Notes under the pieces: model-generated
Database searches by the model: none
The model's input: the letters and a program-made list of their open reading frames with translations, nothing else
What the model was told of the DNA's origin: nothing
NCBI RefSeq assembly: GCF_014647795.1
Contig: NZ_BMPW01000004.1
Location: 372,001-436,000 of the forward strand
Reading direction: 5' to 3'
Length of the DNA stretch: 64,000 nucleotides
Source: Actinoplanes campanulatus
GTDB taxonomy: Bacteria; Actinomycetota; Actinomycetes; Mycobacteriales; Micromonosporaceae
Shown: positions 37,905-45,395 of the stretch, piece by piece
Layout: each line of letters begins with the position of its first letter
Position numbering within the stretch: position 1 is the stretch's first letter
Program-made: the position numbers and the translations under genes

Positions 37905-38139
37905 ATAACACAAAGGAGAAGCACCTCGGCGGGCACGGCGTGTGCTGGTCCACATCGCGGGTGGGGCGTCCGGCAGTTCGAGGATCGACGCCCAGGCGTC
38001 GCTGTCGGTGGGATCCTCGGGATCTGCCGGCAGGTGGAAGATGTTCGGGTTGCCGGGATCGATCAGGGTGGGACCGGATGTGGTCGGCAGGTGCGGCACC
38101 CGGCTGACGGTCCCGACGGTGGATTCGTACCAAACGGCT
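37905..38139 (-). pseudogene. gene fragment of unknown family
   Basis: A minus-strand open stretch with strong third-position GC and coherent protein sequence (VSRVPHLPTTSGPTLIDPG, NPNIFHLPADPEDPTDSDAW). It loses coding character upstream of about 38140 and runs into the pectate lyase start. There is no start codon with a ribosome site, so it is probably the 3' part of a disrupted gene. No family recognised. Confidence 0.4.
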
Positions 38140-38315
38140 TCCTGGCAGCCTCGCTGATCCAAGTCGTTCTTCCGCTCGCCGCCCTCGCCTGGCTGGCACA
38201 TGTCCAACGCCTTTGGCGTGCCTGGCCCACACTGCTGAGCGCAACGATCTCGACCGCGACACTGAGCGCGCTGCTGCGGCAACTACTCCGGGTCGCCGCA
38301 AACCGGTTCGGCTGA
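38135..38315 (+). pseudogene. fragment of a membrane protein gene
   Basis: A plus-strand frame ending at a TGA (38313-38315) encodes a hydrophobic stretch (AASLIQVVLPLAALAWLAHV) and an amphipathic tail ending LLRVAANRFG. Codon use is coding-like but the 5' part is absent. With the preceding minus-strand fragment it marks 37.9-38.5 kb as a site of gene decay. Confidence 0.35.
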
Positions 38316-38494
38316 ACACGCGCCCGATCGGCCATGCAACGTCACTGCGACTGGCCGGGGAGCACCTCGGGGCCCAGATCCCCGGCGGCGGGGGACACCG
38401 CCAGCAGATCCGCATGAGCCGGCGACGGCGCACCATCTGACCGGCTTCGCGTCGTACGGGCCCGCTACCCTCGAACGTCTACGCGGGAGGTGCG

Positions 38495-41400
38495 TTGGCG
38501 CAGCGGATCGTCGTGAACCTCGACGGTGTGGCGCGGCCGCTCGGCGACGACGTGCCCGGCGAGTTGCGGTGGTATCTGGAGGAGTATCTGAGCAGGCCCT
38601 ATGCGGTCTACGCCGACCGCGGCGAACGGGTCGGGTCGGCGCTCGCGGGCTGGGGCGAGCGACTGTTCGAGACACTCCTGCCGCACGGTCTGCCGGGCAC
38701 CCGCGGCGACCGGCGGACGTGCGATCTCGTCCTCCGGTCGGGTGATCCGCGGGCGCTCGGCATGCCGTGGGAGCTCATGCACGAACCCGGACGCGACGTC
38801 CCGCTCGTGTGTGACGGGGGCACGCTCACCCGTACCCTGCCCGGTTTTGGCCCTCTCGGTGTCCACGATGTCCCGGTGGCCCGGTTGCGGGTCCTCATGG
38901 TGATCTCCCGCCCGGCCGGCGCCGCCGACGTCGACTACCGGATGGTCGCCCGGCCGCTGCTGGACCGGCTCGCCTCCGTCGCGGCCGGTGTGGACCTCGT
39001 GGTGCTGCGCCCGCCCACCCTGCAACGGCTGGCCGAGGTCCTCGCCGCGGCCCGCGACAGCGGCCGGCCGTTTCAGATCGTCCACTTCGACGGGCACGGT
39101 GTTCGGCCGGTGCCCGGCCGGTCACCGGGACTGCTGCTGTTCGAGAAGAGCACCGGCGGCCCGGACCGGGTGCCCACCGAGGCCGTCGGCCGGATCCTGG
39201 CCGACGCCGGAGTTCCGGTCGTGGTGCTCAACGCCTGCCACTCCGGGGCGGTCGACGGCGAGTTGGAGGCCACCGTCGCGACCCGGCTGCTTCGTGACGG
39301 CGTCATGTCGGTCGTCGCGATGGCCTATGCGGTGTACGCCGTGGCGGCCGCCGAGTTCATGACGGCCTTCTACGCCCGGATCGCGGCCGGAGATCTGATC
39401 AGCGCGGCCATGCGGGCCGGCCGTGAACGGCTGCGCGACCATCCGACCCGGCCGACACCGGCGGGCCCGATGCCGCTGGCCGACTGGCTGGTCCCGGTGC
39501 ACTACGCCCGCCACGATGTTCGTTTCCGCTGCTCACTCGGCTACCGGCCGGCTCCGGACGGGCCGGGGGACGACTTCGTCGGGCGCGACGCGCTCTTTCA
39601 GGCCATCGAGTCGGCGTTGCACCGTGACCGGGCGGTCCTGTTGCACGGGATACGCGGGATCGGCAAGAGCGCGCTGGTCCGGGCGTACGCCCGCTGGTGG
39701 GTGAACACCGGCGGCTCCACCCACCCGGACCCGGTCGTGTGGCACGCCCGTGGCGAGTGGCCGGTGATCGCCGGCCGCCTGGTGATCTGGGACGGTTTCC
39801 GGACCGGCGACGGCGAGGTCCGGCGGCTGGCCCGGGCCGCCCGCGAACACGGCGGATGGTTGATCGTCACCGGCTGGACCTTCCCCGAGACGCTCACCGG
39901 GACCCTGCCGGGCATGCGTGTGGGTGGCCTCGACCCGGCCGAGCGGATCGAACTCGCCACCCGGCTGCTCGGCGGCTCCGGCTGGGACACACCACAGACT
40001 CTGGCACTCGTCGACGAACTCGACGGGCACCCGCACAGCATGCGGGTGCTGCTCCCGCAGACCGCCGCCACACCCGCCGGCGAGCTGCTGGCCCGGCTCC
40101 GTGGCGGGCCGCCCCCGCCGGAGCTGGCCGCAGACGTCGCCACCGGCTGCGCCACACTGTCCGCCGTCGGCCAGCGGCTGCTCACCATTCTCGGCCTCCA
40201 GCCGCGGACAGCCGACGTCGCGGTGCTGCGCACCTTCTCCAACCTCGCCGAGACGCCATCCCCGTACGCCAAGGTGTCGGGGTGGCGATGGGCCTGGATC
40301 ATGGACCAGGCCGCCCGGGCCGGCCTGGTCTCCTTCCTCAGCGGCGACCTGTACGCGGTGCACCCCGCACTGCCCGGCCATCTCGCCGCCGCATGGCCGG
40401 CGCCGGACCGTGAGGCCTGCCGCCGCAGCATGCTCAACTCGGTGGCCCGCTACGCCGAGTGGATGATCGGTGAGAACCGCGGCGGGGACGCCGCCTTCGT
40501 CCGGGAACTCCTCGCCGAACAGCACCGGGACCTCGACGAGATGCTCGTGTACGCCGCCGAACACGGCCTGTGGCTGCATGTCCTGGCGATCGGCGAGCCA
40601 CTTCTCGGCTTCTACTCGGCATCCGGGATGGTGGGCAAGGTCCGCGCCCTGGCCCACCGGGTGCACGCCCTGATCGCCGCCGAGCCGGAGCCGCTGCCCG
40701 GTCTCGCCCCGACCCGCCGCATGGTGGCCGTCCTTGTCGACCAGCACGACACCGACCACCCGGCCGCCCCCGCCGACATCACCGCCGCCCGGGAACGTCA
40801 CGAGGCCAACACCACCGGCCCCGCCGACCCGCTCACCACCGCGATGGCCGAGTGTCACCTCGCCGGCCTGGCCCGCCAGCAGGGCCGTCTCGACGACGCG
40901 GCCCGTCTGGGCGCTCGTTCACTGGATGCGTTCGAGAAACTGGGTGTCCCGGACGCACTGGCCACGGCCTACCACACGATGGGCATGATCCGTGTCGATC
41001 AGGGCCGCTACGACGAGGCCGAGGAATGCTATCGGAAGGCGATCGACCTCGGCGGGGGCGCGGTCACCTGGCACGAGGCCGGCGCCCTTGCCCAGCGGCA
41101 GGGCCGCTACGACGAGGCGGAGAGCCGTTACCTGCGCGCGCTGGCGGCCAACACTGACGGCGGCCATCATTCCCGGGCGGTGGGGAACTGCCTGCAACTC
41201 GGTCACCTGGCCCTGCAACGGGACCGGGTCGACGTGGCCGAGCAGCACTACCAGCGGGTCCTCGACCTGGCCGAACGAACCAGCGACCAGCCGTCCCAGG
41301 CGCGCGCCTACCAGGGTCTCGGCAACGTGGCGCTGCTGCACGACCGCCTCGACGAGGCCGAGCAGTGGATGGGCCGGGCGATGACGATCTTCCAGGAGTT

Positions 41401-41689
41401 CGGCGACCGCTACGCGATCGCGATGACTCACGGCGCGCTCGGCACCATCGCCGAGGAGCGCGGCGAGATCGGCGAGGCGTTGCGGCACCTGATCCGCGCG
41501 GTGAGCCTTTTCGGTCCCTTCCCCGATCCCGCCTCCGGGATCCTGCCGGCCGGTCTACTCCGCTATGCGGTCCTGGCCGGCCGCCGGGACCTGACGGCCG
41601 CATGGCGCGAAGTGACCGGAGCCGATCCGCCCGCCGAGATCTGGGACCTGCTGACACAAGCCAAGAACCATGAGAGGGGTACGGCATGA
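38495..41689 (+). CDS. CHAT protease-STAND NTPase-TPR protein
   Basis: A 1064-residue cytoplasmic protein with three modules. The N-terminal CHAT caspase-like peptidase (about 1-340) has catalytic His201 in HFDGHG and Cys248 in LNACHSG. A STAND/NB-ARC-like NTPase follows, with P-loop GIRGIGKS at 385-392. C-terminal tetratricopeptide repeats (about 820-1030) include DEAEECYRKAIDLGG and DEAESRYLRALAAN. This is the architecture of conflict or death-effector sensors: TPRs sense, the NTPase oligomerises, the protease cuts a target. The TTG start has GGGAGG upstream. A small membrane protein gene overlaps its stop by ATGA. A defence role is inference. Confidence 0.85.
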   Translation: MAQRIVVNLDGVARPLGDDVPGELRWYLEEYLSRPYAVYADRGERVGSALAGWGERLFETLLPHGLPGTRGDRRTCDLVLRSGDPRALGMPWELMHEPGRDVPLVCDGGTLTRTLPGFGPLGVHDVPVARLRVLMVISRPAGAADVDYRMVARPLLDRLASVAAGVDLVVLRPPTLQRLAEVLAAARDSGRPFQIVHFDGHGVRPVPGRSPGLLLFEKSTGGPDRVPTEAVGRILADAGVPVVVLNACHSGAVDGELEATVATRLLRDGVMSVVAMAYAVYAVAAAEFMTAFYARIAAGDLISAAMRAGRERLRDHPTRPTPAGPMPLADWLVPVHYARHDVRFRCSLGYRPAPDGPGDDFVGRDALFQAIESALHRDRAVLLHGIRGIGKSALVRAYARWWVNTGGSTHPDPVVWHARGEWPVIAGRLVIWDGFRTGDGEVRRLARAAREHGGWLIVTGWTFPETLTGTLPGMRVGGLDPAERIELATRLLGGSGWDTPQTLALVDELDGHPHSMRVLLPQTAATPAGELLARLRGGPPPPELAADVATGCATLSAVGQRLLTILGLQPRTADVAVLRTFSNLAETPSPYAKVSGWRWAWIMDQAARAGLVSFLSGDLYAVHPALPGHLAAAWPAPDREACRRSMLNSVARYAEWMIGENRGGDAAFVRELLAEQHRDLDEMLVYAAEHGLWLHVLAIGEPLLGFYSASGMVGKVRALAHRVHALIAAEPEPLPGLAPTRRMVAVLVDQHDTDHPAAPADITAARERHEANTTGPADPLTTAMAECHLAGLARQQGRLDDAARLGARSLDAFEKLGVPDALATAYHTMGMIRVDQGRYDEAEECYRKAIDLGGGAVTWHEAGALAQRQGRYDEAESRYLRALAANTDGGHHSRAVGNCLQLGHLALQRDRVDVAEQHYQRVLDLAERTSDQPSQARAYQGLGNVALLHDRLDEAEQWMGRAMTIFQEFGDRYAIAMTHGALGTIAEERGEIGEALRHLIRAVSLFGPFPDPASGILPAGLLRYAVLAGRRDLTAAWREVTGADPPAEIWDLLTQAKNHERGTA

Positions 41690-42009
41690 GCGCACCGGAA
41701 CGGGACATCGCCAGAGCCGCGGGCAAACGCCTTGACGCAGCCGTCGACGTGGAGCTGGCCCTGCTGCCACGCGACGACCCGAACCAGTACGCGGACCCGA
41801 TCGCCATCGGCGGCCTGATCGTCAGCGCCGCCGGCCTGGCCTGGACCATCGCCGTCGACCTCCGCTCACGCCGCCCCCGCCCACCGGCCGTGGAGATCCA
41901 CCGCACGATCGTGATCCGCCTGCAGGAGTCCGTAGCGGGCGACGACCCCACACCGGTCATCGAGGCCGTCGCCGAGGAGACGATCCGCCGAGCCGAACTC
42001 GACGACTGA
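41686..42009 (+). CDS. small membrane protein coupled to CHAT-STAND protein
   Basis: A 107-residue protein: a charged N-terminal helix (EARAAGKRLDAAVDVELAL-like), one transmembrane helix at about 38-59 (PIAIGGLIVSAAGLAWTIAV), then a basic Pro/Arg stretch and an acidic C-terminal helix. The ATGA overlap with the CHAT gene shows co-translation, so the two probably act together. It could be the CHAT protease substrate or a membrane effector released by cleavage (inference). No family recognised. Confidence 0.7.
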   Translation: MSAPERDIARAAGKRLDAAVDVELALLPRDDPNQYADPIAIGGLIVSAAGLAWTIAVDLRSRRPRPPAVEIHRTIVIRLQESVAGDDPTPVIEAVAEETIRRAELDD

Positions 42010-42141
42010 CATCGCGAGCCCCCGGTCCTCACCGGACTGCGTCGCCAGCGCGGCCGGGCTGCCCCTTGCCGTGGGGAAGGGCTGTCGACGGGTGGAGTCA
42101 TTGTCATGCCGATGAGAGTGCGTAAGAGCGGATGGAGGCAT

Positions 42142-42789
42142 TCAACCCCGATTGTCATTGCTAGACGAGTCAGAGACCGATGGCGGTTGCCCGTAGATGC
42201 CGAGTGCTGTCACGGTGTCGTCGTCGATCGCGCTCGGGTCGATGCTCCAGCGACTGGCCATTGCCATAACGTCGGTTTCGGACGGCGTTGTTTCGTACCA
42301 GGCTGTCCACTCATCATCCGACCACTGTTCCCACCCGGGCTCTGCACCGCGAATGCCGATGCCCAATTCGATCTCGTCGGCTGTCGGGGCGCCGACGAAC
42401 AGCGGCACCTCGCCTCGCTCGCCGATGAAGCAGTAGGCGCGCAACAGCTCACCGTCTACGGCCCGCGCCCAAGCGTGATAGTCCGGAACCCGTTCATTGG
42501 CGAAGAACTGCACCTCGCCCAGCTGCCGACTCAGCATTCTAAGCCAGTCAGGGAAGGGCGGCTCCGTCGCATCGAAACCCGTTGGTACATGCAGCCGGCC
42601 GTGGGCGAGCGTCCAGCCTGGCACCGGCGCGGCTACGTAGACGCCGTGCTGGTAGGCCCGGTCGGTGCCGGTGCCCCAGTCGAGGAGTTCACGGTCGTGC
42701 AAACCAAGTGCGTCGGCGACCTCGCCAGGGGCCCGGCCTCGGACAGCCAGCCACGACGTCTTATAACTGAAGCCTGCCACGCTACCCAT
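42142..42789 (-). CDS. uncharacterised protein, immunity-like
   Basis: A 215-residue soluble protein beginning MGSVAGFSYKTSWLAVRGR. It is rich in Trp and acidic residues (WEQWSDDEWTAWYETTP; WSIDPSAIDDDTVTALG), as is common for actinobacterial immunity-like proteins near toxin or conflict genes. Codon use is less GC-biased than in the sugar genes, suggesting acquired DNA. The start is uncertain: in-frame ATGs at 42858 and 42873 would extend it. No catalytic motif is visible and no family is recognised with confidence. Confidence 0.65.
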   Translation of the reverse strand: MGSVAGFSYKTSWLAVRGRAPGEVADALGLHDRELLDWGTGTDRAYQHGVYVAAPVPGWTLAHGRLHVPTGFDATEPPFPDWLRMLSRQLGEVQFFANERVPDYHAWARAVDGELLRAYCFIGERGEVPLFVGAPTADEIELGIGIRGAEPGWEQWSDDEWTAWYETTPSETDVMAMASRWSIDPSAIDDDTVTALGIYGQPPSVSDSSSNDNRG

Positions 42790-43097
42790 GATCCCAAGAG
42801 TCTGTTCCGCGGCTGCCCATAGGCATCCGGTTCTGGCAACAGCGTGCAACGTCGGCATGGCGCACTTTCCCATCTGCTTTCACCCGGCGCGCGAGGAGAG
42901 GTTAGCCAACGCCGTACATGCCAAGCGAGCGACATCCCGGGACGCACTGTTCTGTAGCCGCATACAAGGTGCGGGCCGGTTCGGCGCCACCCTCACAGGC
43001 ACGGTCACCAACACTCACCGTAGTTGCCCTCGGTGGTACAGCGGGGCGACCCGACCCGTGACGGAGGTTGAACGGCAAGCTGAGCCGTGAGCCGCGG

Positions 43098-43733
43098 TCA
43101 CGGATTCTCGGCGAGGCGGGCCAGCGACGTTCGGGTGCTCTCGACCAGGGCGTCGCTGAGCGCCTCCAGGTCGTCGCAGGGGCGCGACGGCAGGTCGGCG
43201 TCGGCGCCGAGGCTGGTGCTGAGCCTCAGGTTTGAGTCGAGCACGTCCAGGTACACAAAGCAGACCGCGTTCCCCTCGAGATTCCTCGCTTGCGAGGCGA
43301 GGCGCGCGGATCGTCCCAGATTCGCGACGTCCCGTAGGTTTCCTTCGGTTTCGTTGTATCGCCACCCGATCCACGTGACGGCCGCGTTCGCGCCGTACGT
43401 GAACTGCACGGTGCCGTAGCTTCCCCAGGAGCCGTCCTCATTCTCAACGACGTAGGCGCAGGCGCCGGGGTTGGCCGACGGCTGCGGTCGCAGCGCGGGA
43501 TCGCCGATGCGGGTAGCGACGGCCGAGAGGTCGAGACGGGAACAAGCGTCGGCTGTCTCACGGTAGCGTTCGTCGTTCCATGCGTAAGCGACCACACCGC
43601 CCGCGGCGACGAGCGCGAGGATCATCGCGGATGAGAGGGACGCGCCGATCCGTGCCGGCGCGAGGCTGGGCCGGGACGGCGGCGGGTCCCAGAACTCAGT
43701 CGAGGTATCGATCACTGCGAAACGGTATGCCAT
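43098..43733 (-). CDS. uncharacterised single-pass membrane protein
   Basis: A 211-residue protein with a short cytoplasmic N-terminus (FAVIDTSTEFWDPPPSRP), one transmembrane helix (about 37-55, SAMILALVAAGGVVAYAW) and an extracytoplasmic domain with several Cys (DACSRLDL, GACAYVVEN, AVCFVYLDV). This looks like the many actinomycete DUF3558-like lipoprotein or anchored domains, but I cannot assign a family. The start at 43733 precedes the coherent sequence; an earlier in-frame start at 43820 gives Arg-rich non-coding-like sequence. It is divergent from the DUF4259 gene. Confidence 0.65.
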   Translation of the reverse strand: MAYRFAVIDTSTEFWDPPPSRPSLAPARIGASLSSAMILALVAAGGVVAYAWNDERYRETADACSRLDLSAVATRIGDPALRPQPSANPGACAYVVENEDGSWGSYGTVQFTYGANAAVTWIGWRYNETEGNLRDVANLGRSARLASQARNLEGNAVCFVYLDVLDSNLRLSTSLGADADLPSRPCDDLEALSDALVESTRTSLARLAENP

Positions 43734-43931
43734 GGGGCAGCGGCGTGTGGACCGGCCTCGACTTCGTCCAAGCGCACAGCGTAGCGACCTTCCAATCGGC
43801 CCGCAGCAATCACCTCTCATGCCGCCGAGAAGGCGTGTGATGTCGCCATCCGGGTTCTGCGGGCGGTGCCGAACCGCCTCGGGCCAGCCGTTGTGCGACG
43901 ATCACTCCGTCGATGCGGAGGTCAGCGACCA

Positions 43932-44363
43932 ATGGGCACCTGGGATGTCGGGCCGTTCGACAACGACGACGCCGCAGACTTCGCCGATGCTCTTGACGAC
44001 GCGCTGGCACACGTCCGCATAGAGATGATCGGCGCAGTCCTCGAACGCGTCGCCGACCCCGCCGACGACGACTCTCGGCTCTCCGACGCCCCGCGCGCCG
44101 TCGCCGCTGCAGCGCTGATCGCGGCCCAATGCCCAGGCGGTGTCCCCGTCGACTCAGGCTACGGCCCGCATACACCCATGCCACAGTTCCCTGCGTACCT
44201 CCGCGACCTCGCCATCAAGGCCTTGGACGGCCTCATTGCAAAGCCGACATGGCTTGCTGATGCCTGGAACGCGAGCCCCGACGGCAGCAAATGGCGCCGG
44301 ACCATCGTCGACCTGCGTGCCGTACTGGACCCGCCACAGCAAGAGACACTCTTCGTTTCTTAA
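43932..44363 (+). CDS. DUF4259 family protein
   Basis: A 143-residue soluble protein with the characteristic start GTWDVGPFDNDDAADFADALDD of the DUF4259 family and the conserved RAVAAAALIAAQ helix and SPDGSKWRRTIVDLRAVL end. Function is unknown; members often occur in accessory regions near immunity-type genes, as here. The ATG at 43932 matches the family N-terminus; no strong ribosome site is visible. Confidence 0.88.
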   Translation: MGTWDVGPFDNDDAADFADALDDALAHVRIEMIGAVLERVADPADDDSRLSDAPRAVAAAALIAAQCPGGVPVDSGYGPHTPMPQFPAYLRDLAIKALDGLIAKPTWLADAWNASPDGSKWRRTIVDLRAVLDPPQQETLFVS

Positions 44364-44564
44364 TGCGGGGTGTTGACCTCATTTGCCGCCGATAATGTGT
44401 TGCGCTTGGCGGGCGCTGCCCGGAAGGGGCGTCAGGGTCGGCTACGCCGCGTGGTACAGGGCGCGATCCCCGGCTCTCACCCCCGGCGGATGTCGGCGAT
44501 GATCTCCACCCTTCGTGAAGGCTGGTCCGTCATAGCCGGACAGACTTGACAAATTAGATTCCAC

Positions 44565-44756
44565 AGAACCCGCCGGTGGATCGTCGAACGCTCGCAGTCC
44601 TGGCTGATGCGCGCCCGTCGCAACGCCCGCGACTACGAACGCCTGCCTGAACACCCCGAAGCCCATATCACGTGGGCAAACATCACCCTGATGACCCGCC
44701 GGATCATCCGCGCGGATGATCGACGGGCCACAGCACCTATGCTCATCGCCGCCTGA
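44565..44756 (+). mobile_element. C-terminal remnant of an IS transposase
   Basis: An open stretch encoding RRWIVERSQSWLMRARRNARD, then a tail ending PMLIAA and a stop at 44754-44756. WIVERSQSWL matches the W-[VI]-V-E-R end of IS5-family DDE transposases. The rest of the element and its ends are missing, so it is a dead fragment. It lies in the gap 44364-45395, which otherwise holds only decayed sequence. Confidence 0.7.
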
Positions 44757-44867
44757 TCAGCAGTTCCGGAGACATGCGGATCGAGGCTGATGAATTCTCT
44801 TCTAGATTGCAGCCCTCATGCTGGCGAGCTCCGGCGCCGCGGAATCCTGCACGCCGACACCAAACCC

Positions 44868-44938
44868 TCGACAGTATCGAGGCCAGCCCCGAAGTGCTCT
44901 ACAGCTTCCGCTGCCGCGACCAGCCCACCGGCTTCTGA
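44868..44938 (+). pseudogene. short gene-end fragment in decayed region
   Basis: Codons reading EASPEVLYSFRCRDQPTGF and a stop have strongly GC-rich third positions but no upstream continuation. It appears to be the last part of a lost gene. From 44939 to 45395 a further frame starting at 44999 (ADNASGLTVFALHRSGRRD) looks coding for about 35 codons and then degenerates; I do not call it a gene. Confidence 0.3.
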
Positions 44939-45395
44939 TCGAGGCCTCGCCGGCCGGACATCTATCCGGCGCACCGATAGCCGGTTGACATCTACCGGGT
45001 GACCGGGGCCGACAACGCCTCCGGGCTCACGGTGTTCGCCCTGCACCGTTCAGGCAGGCGAGACACCGTGGCCGCGGCCCTCAACCGGAGTGACCGTGCT
45101 GCACTGGCCGCACTCCTGAAGCCCGCTGAGATCTTCGTCGACATGGCGGTGGTCCGCGAGAGCGGTGCCAGGCGTCCGGAGTCATCTCAGCGTCAAGGCG
45201 CCGATGAGACCCGACAGGTCGATCAGCTGGCCGGCCACTGCAGTCGAGCGTTTCGCCGCTACCTGAATCTCGTCGGCCAGTTCCACACGTTGGGTGACTT
45301 CCATGCCGCGATCCACGGCCTGCTCGCCCCACCACCCGCATCCTGTCCGTCAGAAGCGGGTGGACCGAAGTCCTCGGCGTGAAGCGAGGCTCCCC

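Noticed and set aside
41866-42141. Minus-strand 91-codon frame between the small membrane protein and the next gene
   Set aside because: It overlaps the well-supported coupled gene on the other strand and has no protein-like features.
44999-45382. 127-codon frame before the TPR gene
   Set aside because: Only the first 35 or so codons look coding; the rest is degenerate, with no ribosome site or family.
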